Shown in pieces: positions 9,112-19,300 of a DNA stretch of 64,000 bases. The stretch's first letter is position 1. The number at the start of each line of letters is the position of its first letter. Under the pieces are notes generated by a model that did no database searches, was not told the DNA's origin, and saw only the letters and a list, made by a program, of their open reading frames with translations. The stretch spans positions 310,001 through 374,000 of the forward strand of contig NZ_VCEJ01000005.1 of NCBI RefSeq assembly GCF_005860805.1, written 5' to 3'. The DNA comes from Dyadobacter luticola. GTDB lineage: Bacteria > Bacteroidota > Bacteroidia > Cytophagales > Spirosomataceae. Both the position numbers and the translations under genes were made by a program.

Positions 9112-9150
9112 AAACGGGTTTGCTCAATAGCGAACCCGTTTCTTTGTTTT
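9112..9150 (+). terminator. intrinsic terminator after the receptor-MFS operon
   Basis: AAACGGGTTtGCT and AGCgAACCCGTTT form a stem with a short CAATA loop, followed by TCTTTGTTTTTT. It ends the operon that runs from the AhpD-like genes through the MFS gene and isolates the next gene at 9181. Confidence 0.8.
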
Positions 9151-9180
9151 TTACACAGTGTGACAGTAAAATTTGTATAT

Positions 9181-10326
9181 ATGAAAAAACTCTTCTACCT
9201 CGGAATTATCGGCATTATCCTTTACGAAATCGCGAAGGTGTATTTTATCATGCCTATGCCGGGCAGCCAGCGGATGAACAGCATTGATGCCGCTTATTTT
9301 CTGCATGTTTGGCGATGGGAGTTCAGGATCGTTTTATGGGCGCTGATCCTCATCGGGTCGTTTTCTGTTTTTAGCGGAAAAAGAAAGTGGATACCTGCAC
9401 TTTTTCCGCTGATTGCGGTCGGACTGATTTACGCGACCAACTACGAGATGGCGGCGGATACGATGTTTTACCAGCCGAATGTGGTCTCTATGCAAGATTC
9501 GGCGGCAAATAAAGTAGGCCTGGAAAGGCTGGTGATCGGGACGGAAATCAACGGCGAAGCGAAGGCTTACCCAATACAATTTATTGGCTATCACCACCAG
9601 GTGCGCGATACCCTGGGCGGCATGCCGATCATGGTGACTTATTGCACCGTCTGCCGCACCGGGCGGGTTTTCGAGCCGACCGTAGACCGCAGGCCGGAAA
9701 CTTTCCGACTGGTAGGTATGGATCATTTTAATGCCATGTTTGAAGACGAGCAAACCGGAAGCTGGTGGCGGCAGGCAAACGGAGAAGCGATTGCCGGACC
9801 ATTAAAAGGCAAAATGTTACCAGAACTTCCAAGTTCTCAAACTTCCCTCGCCGAGTGGCTGAAACTACATCCGGACAGCAAAATCATGCAGCCCGACCCG
9901 GTATACCAGGCCAAATACGACTCGATGAGCCGCTACGAAACCGGCCTTGGCAGATCGGAGTTGACAAAAACAGACACTACTTCATGGAAAGACAAATCGT
10001 GGGTGGTAGGTGTGCAGGTCAAGGGCAAAAGCAAGGCATTCGACTGGCAGCGATTGAAAAAAGAGCGGGCTGTAAATGATCAGGTGGGCAATGTGCCCGT
10101 GGTGCTGGTACTTGCCAAAGACAACAAAAGTTTTTTTGCCTTTGAAAAACCAGAAAACAATCAAAAGGTCGCGATTCGAAACGATTCACTTTTTGCAGGA
10201 AACATGGCTTACAATCTTTTGGGAAAACGCATTTCGGGTACTGGTGACGATCTGCGCCGAATTAATGCATATCAGGAATTCTGGCATAGCTGGCGCACTT
10301 TCCATCCGGATACCCAAAAATATTGA
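9181..10326 (+). CDS. DUF3179 domain membrane protein
   Basis: 381 residues from ATG 9181 (a GTG at 9160 is in frame but lies upstream of the natural KKLFYLGIIGIILYEIAKVYF anchor). Three hydrophobic segments occupy about residues 4-100. A soluble DUF3179 domain follows with VGIxxNGEAKAYPIQFI-type residues, the Cys-containing strand MVTYCTVCRTGRVFEP and a C-terminal NAYQEFWHSWRTFHP block. DUF3179 proteins are widespread and have no established activity; the CxxC may bind a metal or form a disulphide. It is separated from the upstream operon by a terminator, so it probably has its own promoter. Confidence 0.85.
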   Translation: MKKLFYLGIIGIILYEIAKVYFIMPMPGSQRMNSIDAAYFLHVWRWEFRIVLWALILIGSFSVFSGKRKWIPALFPLIAVGLIYATNYEMAADTMFYQPNVVSMQDSAANKVGLERLVIGTEINGEAKAYPIQFIGYHHQVRDTLGGMPIMVTYCTVCRTGRVFEPTVDRRPETFRLVGMDHFNAMFEDEQTGSWWRQANGEAIAGPLKGKMLPELPSSQTSLAEWLKLHPDSKIMQPDPVYQAKYDSMSRYETGLGRSELTKTDTTSWKDKSWVVGVQVKGKSKAFDWQRLKKERAVNDQVGNVPVVLVLAKDNKSFFAFEKPENNQKVAIRNDSLFAGNMAYNLLGKRISGTGDDLRRINAYQEFWHSWRTFHPDTQKY

Positions 10327-10429
10327 TCATATTTGGAGTTTTACATTTTTATCAAAACTACATTTACCACAGCAGACTTGTCGAGAATGTAGGCAAAAAT
10401 TATCAGATTTAGCCACCCGAAAATTTAAG

Positions 10430-10975
10430 TTAAAGTGTTCCAATTTTCACAATCGACTGGTTATTTTCAAGGTTTACATCGCCTCCGGAGCCGCCAATTA
10501 TAGTAACTGAAAGGTTTTGAAGCGTTCCTGCTGCTACCCCGGATTTCCGTTTTATACTGAAGCCGATAGTTGCACTGGCTCCCTGCGCTATCTTTATTCC
10601 AGGTTTTGAAGTGGCAATGATGAAATTTGCATTTTCAGTGAAGTCCCAGTTGTTGTTTTGATTTTGAACACCGCCTGAAACTCCCGAAAGTCCGTTTATT
10701 AGGGGATAGGTAATTTGAAAAGAAGAAAGTTTGCTAATACGAAATATAACCGAGCCTGAGGTCTCAGTATTATTAATTTCAAAAATATTGACTATAAAAT
10801 CCCGAAGACCTTCTTCTGCAAAAAGTAACCCGTCCATTTCAAGGGTGGGTGTAAGATCGGGTGCAGCATTACGTCTAATTCTGTTACCCGCAGTATCGTA
10901 AAAAAATGCTGTGGCTTGCGAAAATGAAAAATTGGGATAAGTTAATAGCAAGAATAGGCAGCAGAGCGATCTCAT
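10430..10975 (-). CDS. small secreted protein with a YD-repeat-like N-terminus
   Basis: 181 residues from ATG 10975 (the longer reading from 11071 runs into the upstream gene). A signal peptide ends at about residue 20 (FSFSQ). The mature N-terminus reads ATAFFYDTAGNRIRRNA, which resembles the YDxxGNRI motif of Rhs/YD proteins. A Thr/Ser/Asn-rich beta-type region follows (GGSGGDVNLENNQ near the end). I do not recognise the family. It is the most distal gene of the minus-strand island behind the Rhs toxin; its start lies just beyond the stop of the VFTPNGDG protein at 10993. A surface or scaffold role is only a guess. Confidence 0.6.
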   Translation of the reverse strand: MRSLCCLFLLLTYPNFSFSQATAFFYDTAGNRIRRNAAPDLTPTLEMDGLLFAEEGLRDFIVNIFEINNTETSGSVIFRISKLSSFQITYPLINGLSGVSGGVQNQNNNWDFTENANFIIATSKPGIKIAQGASATIGFSIKRKSGVAAGTLQNLSVTIIGGSGGDVNLENNQSIVKIGTL

Positions 10976-10992
10976 ATTTAAATTTAAGTTTT

Positions 10993-11550
10993 CTAGAAAC
11001 ATTCCTTTTCCAAGTTGTTGCGGGTCTTGTCCAGCTCCCCGTCCTTGCCGACCTGCGCGGGATAAAAGCAACCGTCTTTTGTTTTAAATACAGCCATTTC
11101 CTTTTTGCAGGGGATTGCACAAGCCTCACCTTCAATGACGTAAATGTGGTGATCACGACTTTGGACCTCCATACCATAAAAGAACGGTCCACTATAAACG
11201 CTGCCGTCATAACGCATCCCATCCCAGGCATTTTCTCTCAGATTTTCAGCGTCGACAAACGTAACCCCACGCCAGAGCAGGGTATCCTTATTGGGAGTAA
11301 GGATCGTCAGGTTGACCAGCGCCAGCACCTCTGAATTAATTGAAGGCATAAAAATATCATTGATCCCATCGCCATTAGGCGTAAATACATTGGGAATATA
11401 AATGCGGGTACCATTTCCTTCAAAAGTAACCGGCTTCGTGCCACAACATGATTCGTAGCCTTCGGGGATAGGGACTGGGTTTTCGGGAGCTTGTGCGTTG
11501 CAGTTTAGAAAGGTGAATGTGATGAAGAAAATCAGGATGTAGTTTTTCAT
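10993..11550 (-). CDS. secreted gliding-motility-type (CHU_C-like) protein
   Basis: 185 residues. The N-terminus KNYILIFFITFTFLNCNAQ can be read as a type I signal or as a lipoprotein signal with LNC as lipobox. The diagnostic motif IPNVFTPNGDGINDIFMP (about 51-68) is the hallmark of the 'gliding motility-associated C-terminal' / T9SS type B sorting domain. Here it forms almost the whole protein instead of a C-terminal tag on a long adhesin, and it is followed by a Cys-containing tail (EACAIPCKKEM, DGCFYPAQ, EKECF). It may be a stand-alone relative of the sorting domain. AT-rich like its neighbours. Confidence 0.7.
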   Translation of the reverse strand: MKNYILIFFITFTFLNCNAQAPENPVPIPEGYESCCGTKPVTFEGNGTRIYIPNVFTPNGDGINDIFMPSINSEVLALVNLTILTPNKDTLLWRGVTFVDAENLRENAWDGMRYDGSVYSGPFFYGMEVQSRDHHIYVIEGEACAIPCKKEMAVFKTKDGCFYPAQVGKDGELDKTRNNLEKECF

Positions 11551-11609
11551 GGATGAAGAATAGTGAGGATCAAATTAAATTGTTATTCCTGCTCGCTTTT
11601 GGTAGACCC

Positions 11610-12041
11610 CTAGCGTGTACTTATCAGTGCAATCAGTACCAGGTTGACACCGAGCCCAATCCCCCAGTTTGACCACACCTTTCGCTGCTTAATTTTCTTC
11701 GCTTTTTTGGTGTAAGCTTTAAAGTACTCGGGCTGTCTGAAGAGTTCTTCATTCGGATATCCCAAGTTTTCAATTTTTGGACTGGTTGATGCACATAGAA
11801 TTGCGGGGACTAAGCCGATAACAGGTGAAAAGAGGCTTGTAACCAATGTTCCCGCGGCGGCTCCTTTGTACCTCTTGTAATATCTGCCGGCATCTATCTG
11901 CCCTTTAATACTCAAATTTTCAGGTTTAGGAACCGTGTAAAGATGTTGACGCTGGATGGTTATAGTAGAATCTCCGAAGTTTTGTGCGAGACAGCGAATT
12001 GAGCAGAACAAGATGAAAGACAAGAGTAAATATTTTGTCAT
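11610..12041 (-). CDS. hypothetical exported protein with two membrane segments
   Basis: 143 residues. The signal peptide reads TKYLLLSFILFCSIRCLAQ. A polar segment with KGQIDAGRYYKRYKGAAAGT follows, then a hydrophobic stretch (LVTSLFSPVIGLVPAILCAS, about 69-88), a Lys-rich stretch (YTKKAKKIKQRKVWSNW) and a final hydrophobic helix (GIGLGVNLVLIALIS). This looks like a small inner-membrane hairpin protein. Its family is unknown to me. It lies in the AT-rich tail of the Rhs island and may be accessory cargo. Confidence 0.55.
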   Translation of the reverse strand: MTKYLLLSFILFCSIRCLAQNFGDSTITIQRQHLYTVPKPENLSIKGQIDAGRYYKRYKGAAAGTLVTSLFSPVIGLVPAILCASTSPKIENLGYPNEELFRQPEYFKAYTKKAKKIKQRKVWSNWGIGLGVNLVLIALISTR

Positions 12042-12136
12042 TTTTTACTGATAGTTGAATGTGGTGAACTAATTATTGCTTCTAAGTATATTTTCTGTGG
12101 GCATATTACTCAAGCTCGTTTAAGTGAGCATAAGTG

Positions 12137-12442
12137 CTATTTATAGGTATTTATTTGCAGTAAATCTCGTAGTTCTCTGAATGCACTATCCTTTTCTAAT
12201 TCTTGGTTTGGCTCTAAAAGAATATGTAAAATCTGCTCGTTATTTTCATAATTTTTAACAGTAATACCCAGCCAACCTAATTCCCAGAAGCATATTTCTA
12301 CCTGCATCGGAGGGGTAGTGAAAAGGACCTGATGGAGTGAACCGAAATCACTTTTCTCATAGAACCTTCGGTCCAGGTCGTAACCTGATAAAAATAGCAT
12401 GCATTGTTTTTTAAACCATTCAACATTCCTATTAGTTAACAT
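12137..12442 (-). CDS. small soluble protein, candidate orphan immunity protein
   Basis: 101 residues from ATG 12442 (a GTG at 12472 would add 10 residues). No signal or membrane segment. The composition is acidic and aromatic (VEICFWELGWLGITVKNYENNEQILHILLEPNQELEKDSAFRELRDLL), as is common in cytoplasmic immunity proteins. The position downstream of an Rhs toxin and its immunity gene, without its own toxin, fits the orphan-immunity arrangement of polymorphic toxin loci. The sequence alone does not prove this. Confidence 0.5.
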   Translation of the reverse strand: MLTNRNVEWFKKQCMLFLSGYDLDRRFYEKSDFGSLHQVLFTTPPMQVEICFWELGWLGITVKNYENNEQILHILLEPNQELEKDSAFRELRDLLQINTYK

Positions 12443-12472
12443 AGATTCACGATTTGTATTGCTAATATTCAC

Positions 12473-12660
12473 AATTGTTACCTAATCATTTTTTGATAAT
12501 GTTAGCTAGCTAAATCCGAATTAAAGAATTCGATTTTTTATCGGTGGTAGTGGATTATTTAACGGTTTGGGAAGTTGAATAAATCGAATTTATTCTAGCT
12601 GTCTATTGAAATAGTAAGTGTCCTGTAAAATATTGATGTATAGATATTTTATCGTATATT
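12473..12660. other. AT-rich intergenic stretch with an inverted repeat
   Basis: No open frame of note. AATTCGATTT at 12527-12536 and its exact reverse complement AAATCGAATT at 12581-12590 form a 10-bp inverted repeat with a 44-bp spacer, upstream of the gene at 12442. It may be a leader structure or a decayed remnant. Nothing else is recognised. Confidence 0.4.
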
Positions 12661-12880
12661 TTAGTCATGTACAGATGTTCTTTTTACTTGCTCGTCTGCG
12701 TATATTTCGAAGGGATATGGACGGGTGTCGATTATAAGTTCAGATACTTCCCATCCCACCATTATCCATTGAAGATACCAATAGTTCGCCTTTTCAATTT
12801 TTGGATATTTTCATAAATGACTTTTCTGTCAATAGATCAAGAAGTCTTTTTTCTTGCGATGTCGGTGTTCTTAATATCAT
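12661..12880 (-). pseudogene. frameshifted small gene, probable immunity gene remnant
   Basis: A strong Shine-Dalgarno (AAGGAGG, about 12886-12894) precedes ATG 12880, unusual for this phylum. The reading MILRTPTSQEKRLLDLLTEK continues with SFMKISKN and stops at TGA 12794-12796. Removing one A from the run of five at about 12797-12801 restores a frame reading ISKIEKANYWYLQWIMVGWE and on through PYPFEIYADEQVKRTSVHD to TAA 12661-12663, about 73 residues. The restored protein is small, soluble and aromatic-rich. The break may be true decay, slippage-based variation or a base-calling error. It sits between the Rhs immunity gene and another orphan immunity-like gene. Confidence 0.6.
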
Positions 12881-12920
12881 GCGTTCTTCCTCCTTAAATC
12901 GGCCTTAAAGGCTATACAAT

Positions 12921-13031
12921 CTATTTTTTTCTTCCCCCAATTCCGTAAGTTGATTGGTTAATTACTGGAACGTACTGTTTATAATATTTAAATAAAGAGC
13001 ATCTGGGCATAGCGCACTCGTGCCGAGCACT
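12921..13031 (-). pseudogene. possible displaced toxin C-terminal remnant
   Basis: In the gap after the 97-residue gene, the minus strand holds a 36-codon open stretch between a TAA and a TAG, ending SLFKYYKQYVPVINQSTYG and then IGGRKK. It ends 40 bp before the Shine-Dalgarno-led broken gene at 12880. The toxin-tip-then-immunity order is what displaced Rhs C-termini look like. It has no start codon with a good context and could be chance. Confidence 0.25.
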
Positions 13032-13067
13032 TTATCCAGGGAGCTACACCTTTACCATTGAATTTTT

Positions 13068-13361
13068 TCAAATACAGATATTTAGTTTTTCTTTGGTCTC
13101 CTGTATTTTTTCTTTAAGCTGCGTGGCCGTGTAAAAAGCTTTCGGGTATGATTTGTGATCCTCCTCAAATTCGGAATATCGACTCGCTATTTTGTCAAGC
13201 TCTGAGAAGTTTCTCTTTTCTAATTCTGTTAAATCATTATCACTTATTTCTAAGCTATACGAATAATAAAATTCATCGCAGAAATCTCTTTCTGTCATTT
13301 GGCCTAAAAGATATTGGTCGATTAGCCAATAAAGTCTTCGTTTATCATTTTTCTCGAACAT
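13068..13361 (-). CDS. probable immunity protein of the adjacent Rhs toxin
   Basis: 97 residues, no signal peptide, charged and helical (LYWLIDQYLLGQMTERDFCDEFYYSYSLEISDNDLTELEKRNFSELDKIASRYSEFEEDH, in part). Its ATG is 4 nt after the Rhs stop, the standard place for the cognate immunity gene. The layout F-x-DEF...LxxLEKxxFxELDKIxxRYS recalls colicin-type immunity proteins that fold as helical bundles against tRNA-cleaving nucleases, but this match is by eye. It should bind and neutralise the C-terminal toxin domain in the cytoplasm. Confidence 0.7.
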   Translation of the reverse strand: MFEKNDKRRLYWLIDQYLLGQMTERDFCDEFYYSYSLEISDNDLTELEKRNFSELDKIASRYSEFEEDHKSYPKAFYTATQLKEKIQETKEKLNICI

Positions 13362-13365
13362 GATT

Positions 13366-16300
13366 TTATTTGATTGGTGATAAAGGGCCTAAAGCCCTTG
13401 TGTCGTATTTAAAATGCCAAATTGAGTTAGACGCTTTGTCATAAAGAACTTCGAGGTTATATGGTTTTCCGTTTTTCCAGATTTGTTGATAATGCATTAG
13501 AGCGTTAGAGCCACCGGGATCTGCGAAACCTTTTGTATTCTTAATTACGTCGTCTAAAATATGTATTGGAACCTTACGAGCAGGATTGGAAAAGTGCCCT
13601 GCGGCAGTTTTACCGAAGTTAATAATCTCTGTTCCCCCTTTAGCAAAGCGTGTACCTTGACCAACAACTTCCCCAGATTTCACTCCCCCGAATGAGTTCG
13701 CAATACTCCCATCCCCCAACTCAGCATTGACAAATGTCAAATCTCCGCCGCCAACATTCTGCCATTGCCCGGTTTGGGAACGAGACCGTCCCTGGCTTGT
13801 GAGCATAGATCCGTTATTGAACGAAAACAAACCGGCTCCAGATGCCTTTGGTGCCCCGGTCCAAAAGTTTTTGCCATGGCCCGCTGCGTCCAGTCCACCT
13901 AATACGCCACCGGCAAGTCCTCCTACACCAACGCCGATAGCCCAATCTTTAACAGAGTAACTGTCGTGAAAATAGGCGGCATTTCCAAGTCCCTGAATCA
14001 ATCCTCCTGTGGCTGCACCTGTGGCTCCCGCAACTGCACCACCAGTAAAACTCGCGGCACTCAGTCCTAATGCCGAGGTTGCCGCGCCACCGGTAGCTGC
14101 CGTAACAGCGCCCGCCGCTGCCCCAATCCCAAATGCAATAGCACCATCTTTAAAGCTATGTATTTTTCCTTGAAATGCTTTTAGTCCCAAATTGACAACG
14201 CCACCGACCGCCGCTCCAATAACAATGTGAACCCACTCGCCATCCGGGTCGGTGTATACCAACGGATTATTATTCGCATACGAATACCGGTTATAAGCCT
14301 GCGTACTCCCCGGATCAGCCACATAATTATCAACACTCAAAACCCTCCCCACGACCGGGTCATACAACCGCCCATTCATGTTGATGACATTAAAATTCGT
14401 CAAATGCTCGTGGCCGGTAAAGCCGCGGTACAGGTAGCTGGTGGGTGCGGGTACATTCACGTAATCCCAGTTTGTCGGATGACGGAGGCGGCCCCAGGCG
14501 TCGAAGTTCTGGTCGAGCAGGACACTGCCGTTTTGGGCAGTCATGGTCAGCAGGGAGCCGAGGTGGTCGGTGTAGGTGTAGTAATATTGATCGGCGCCGT
14601 TTTCTCGGATCACGATGGCGATCATGCCAGCGGGTGCGTGGATGTAATGCAAATGCTTGTCGGCAATGCCGGGCGTCACATCCTTTTCGTAGTTGTTGGC
14701 AAAATAATAATGCGTGTTGATCAGCGCCGCGTTCTTTTTCATGACACCTTTTAATCGCTGGTAATCTGCGCCGTAGGTGTAAGTAAGTTCGTATGGCTGG
14801 CCTGAGCCGTTTTCGGTAATTTTTTCAGGCTGGTTGAAGGCGGTATAAGTAATGTCTTGGGTCAGGATCGGGATGGCCGTGGTAGGGGAAATCACACCGG
14901 TTAATGCATTTATCTTTGTCTGATCATAGCTGAAAGTCTGCCCTGCATCGCTTTTGGAACTGATATTTCCAGAGGGCTGGTAGGTGACAGTCTGCGCAAC
15001 TTTGCCCGTCACAGTGGCCGAGAGCAGCCTGTCCAGGTTGTCGTAGACGAATGTTTCCTCCTTGTTTTTAACGTTATCCTTTCTCTTGCTAAGGTTACCT
15101 TTGGCAAAGTCCCAGGTGAGTTCCAGGTTTTGGATACCGGCCGTGGCAAATAGCGTCGGTATGCCATAATTGTAACTGATCGTAGAAGACTTACCATTAC
15201 CGAGCGTATAGGCGGTATTTTGACCTAATCCGTTCATCCCCGTATTGGTGTAGAGCGTTACAGCATTGTTTGCGTTCTTAATGGTTGTCGGATAGGCATT
15301 GGCATCATAAGCATGATTGGTCCCAAAGCCGGAAGGATAGGAAACCGAAGTGATATCCCCATACACATTATATCCGTAGGTAGTTGTGTAGGCCGATGCG
15401 TCCACAGTTTGTTTCAGCGTCTGTAAGCGGCCCAGTGCATCATAAGTATATTCGTCCAGGGTACCTGCGAAGCCGGTTACTTTTTTCAGCTGGTTAACCG
15501 ACGCCCCGGTTCCTGACGGGTAATATTCATACGTTGATGTCCCCTCCGGCCCGCTGCGACTGGTATTTCTGCCTAGCAGATCGTAGAGCATGGTATGCGT
15601 TTTTCCGTTTGCGTTGGTCTGTGATGCCAATTGTCCCAATGCATTGTAATCGTAGCTGGTAGCGCCGGCATTCAGGTCGGTCAACTTGGTTTGCATTCCC
15701 TGCGCGTCGTACTCGCTGGAAGTCAAGACAATACCTGCGTTTTTGACTTCTTTCAATCCGCCGTGACTGTAATAGGTATATTCCAACTGGCCTCCGTTAT
15801 CCGTTGCGCCTGTTGTTTTGCCGGTAGCGTCGGTTTTACGGGATGTGCTTTGGCCCGAGGAAGTGGTGGTTGTCGTCAGTATCCCGCCAGCGTAAGCGTA
15901 GGAAACGGTCGAGCTGGTCAATGCATTGGATGTGCCAATGATCCGGTTGAAGGGGTCACCGGCGTCGTAGCTATTGGTGGTTGTCAGCACAGGTTCGCCG
16001 GATTTGACAGGCTGTGTAGAAGTAACCACATTACCCCGGTTGTCATAAGTCTGGGTACTGGTGGTCCAGCCCGATGGGAAGGCTTCGGTTTGTGATTTAA
16101 TTTCCCGGCCCAGCAGATCGTGCCAGGTTTTTACATCCGGTTTTCCGGGATGGGTTGTCAGATCAAACCAGATTGCGCCGTTTGCAATATCCCAGCCGTA
16201 AGAGTGCCCAACTGTGTAGCCTTCGGGGTATTTCGTGGATTGTGATCTTCCAAAAGCATCATAGGTGAATGTAGTAACCAGCCCGTCAATACTTGTCGAT

Positions 16301-19300
16301 GTCAGCGGTTTACCCCATTTAGGGTCAAATGTGGCTGAGGAGATCTGCCCCAGCTCATTCGTATTTGACTCGGGATACCTGCCTTTGGTATCATAAGTTG
16401 CGGAAATCGATCGGGCCGGTAAGCCGGTCGGCGCGATGGTCGTTTTTTTGAGATTCCCCAGTGGAAAATACTCATACGATGCAGAGACGCTTTTTGGAAG
16501 ACCTGAAAAATCCGTTTTTGACATCAGCTGGCCTAGCGCATTGTACCCCATCGTGGTCGTGGCAGTAAATGTCGATTGTCCGCTTCTTGTCGTAGCGATT
16601 GTGGCAGAAGTTGGTTTGTTTGGAATAATGCCAGGGTAAGCGCCGAATGTCGTTTTGGTCACAGTCGTTTCAACATTGTTATTGTTGACCGTGCTCTGGG
16701 TGACGTTGCCGTAATTGTCAAAAGTGTCATTTACAGTGCTGGCTGTTCTCCCTTCAAAAACATTGCTTTCCGCTATGCTTTTCACCCTGTACAAAAACCG
16801 CTTGCTACCCGCCACACCTTGCTGTACGATTTCATTGGTCAATGTTGTTTCGCTGATCAGCGCATTTCCGGCTGTCCAGTAAGTCCCTGTCTTTTTTGGA
16901 AATGAAGCGTAATAAGTTGCATTGAATTCATTTTCTGAGACAGACTGGATCCCGCTCACTTTATCCTGCACAATGATTTTTTTGAAACCGAGTAAACCCT
17001 TGCCGGGCCGGTGCAGCCGTGCGTCTTCATAACTGTATTGCGTCACATTCTCGCCGCCGATGCCATTTTGCACAATGAATTGAAAAGCTGCATTCAAAGG
17101 CAACTGGACGCTGTTGAGCGGATAAGTTGAGTTTGCACCCTTCGTATAAAAGCTGCCGCCTTCCGAGAATGTTTTGTAATACCAGGTAGAGACATGCCCG
17201 AAGCCATTTGCGACCTTGTGCAGCAGGTTTTCTTTTCCGGAGGGTTTGAATTTGAAAAGCGGATATGGGTCTTGGTAGAATTTGACGCTCATTATATCCG
17301 ATTTTCCATCGCCATCCATTTCCGTGGCGTATGAATCAGAGCTACTTACGTAATCTGCCAGATCACTCTGGATGCTGAAAAAATCGTAGCCACGACTGTA
17401 ATAGACGTTCAATTTGGCTGCTTGTAAATTAAAGTCATTTTTACCGTGATAAATGTCCGTTTTTCCATCTCCATTAAAATCGGCAAGATTGACGTGGTGG
17501 TTTTTGTAATATTCTTTGGTGATATCTGGAATCTGAACCCAGGTAAATGTGGACGGAATGTAAACGGCTCCGGTCGAAATTGCCTTGGTCCAGGTGGCTG
17601 AATTATCCGTGAGGGAAGCTCTTGTTAATAAGTCTGTTTTCCGATCGCCATTGAAGTCCCCGAAATAAACGAGGTGATCTTTGGTTGGAAAATTGGAAGT
17701 GTAAATTTGCCGTGCAGAGTTTCCGTCGAGCGTGAAAATTTCGCAAAGATTGTCTCTGATCAACATCAGATCACTCTTGCCATCGCCATTGAAATCCAAC
17801 ACATAAATCTTATCCGCACTCGCCCAGTCAGATACTGGAAAATCTGTTGCACCGCTTATTCCGATGCTTCCGCAAGCGCCTCCCTGAATATAGTTTGTGC
17901 ATAAAAACGGTAGGTAGGTATTAAGATCATTGCCGAGTATTGTGATGTACTCTGTTATACCATCTCCATCAAAATCCCCTGGGAAGAAATAATTTCCCTT
18001 CGCATGGATCTTGAAATAATTGGGCTGAATGCTGCGCAGATGTTTAATTAGTGACTGACCAGAATTGGAAGTCTCATAAATGATCACACTGTCAAGCTTG
18101 CTATAAGAACCAGCATTGGTAACTTTCAGGTTGACAATATCATCCAGGCCATCGCCTGTGTAATCGCCCGCCAGGATATTATAATTGTTTGGGACCTTTT
18201 GTTCCCTAATCATTGAGTAAGTCGTTGGCAACATCACCTTCGGTCCGTTAGTCAATTCGGACGTACCTGGTTGGGAAAGATGAAGCCGAAAACTTTCGTG
18301 ATAATTGACATAAGGAATGCCAGAATTAACAGACTTTGCGGTCATTATATCGGTTTTTCCGTCTCCATTGAAATCTCCGAAATAAGAATCGTTGGCGTCG
18401 AGATCGCCGGTAGCAAGCAGTCCGTCCTGAAACGCAATAGGCATTTCGCCATATTTGAAAATGGTCGAATTCAGCTTGCTACCGTCCGAACCCGACTCTG
18501 TCACCTCCCGCAGGAAAGAATTAATGTTATCCCAGCTATAACCGAATTGATAGGTCTTGAAAGCACTTCCGTCGGCGGTAATTGTTATTTTATCTAATAA
18601 ATATTTGCTGGCGATAAGTGAGTTGCCGATGTATTGGCCATTAATATCCCCACGGATTTTATATTCGAATTTGATCTTGTTGTAAGGCAGCAGACCGGTC
18701 ACTGAATTTCCGGTATAATTAATTTCATCAATCCGCGCGTCGCGATCTATATTTAAATATTTAAAATCAATATAATTTCCGTCTGGATTTTTGACCCTGT
18801 TAAGACGCCAGAATACAACATTGACATTCGCTTCATCCATCATTCGGGAATCGGTGGTGTTACCAAATTCCATTTCAACCCCATCTTTTGTAAGCACTTT
18901 GAACCAGGTAGGGCCCGCGCCGCTGATGCCATTGGAAGTAATGCTTACAAAATTCTCGCTTTCCGTAGCGTAAGTAGCGCCGCTTGCGCCATAGGTCCCG
19001 GCGAGGCCGAGCAACCGTTGTCCATTCCATACAAACCGGTCTTTGCCGCTGAAATCCAGTGTAGTAACCTGGCCATCGTGATAGATATTCTGACCAGCAC
19101 GGCTGATTACCGAAAGCCCTGAAATGTTCCAGCCATTGCCTACCGGCCCGCTGCCAAGACCTGAATTATAATCGATTGAGATCGCAGGTACGACACCATT
19201 TGTGCCAGGCGGAACCGCTATGGGAACAGAATAAGTTGCGCTGCCGGACGATACGCCGCCACTCCCGGCTACACTTCCAACCGGCAAAGCAGGATTTACA

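Noticed and set aside
12521..12600. Insertion-sequence end from the 10-bp inverted repeat at 12527/12590
   Set aside because: There is no transposase, no target duplication, and the arms are only 10 bp in AT-rich DNA.
14227..14754. 175-residue plus-strand frame inside the Rhs gene
   Set aside because: It mirrors the repetitive Rhs coding sequence; there is no start context or domain.
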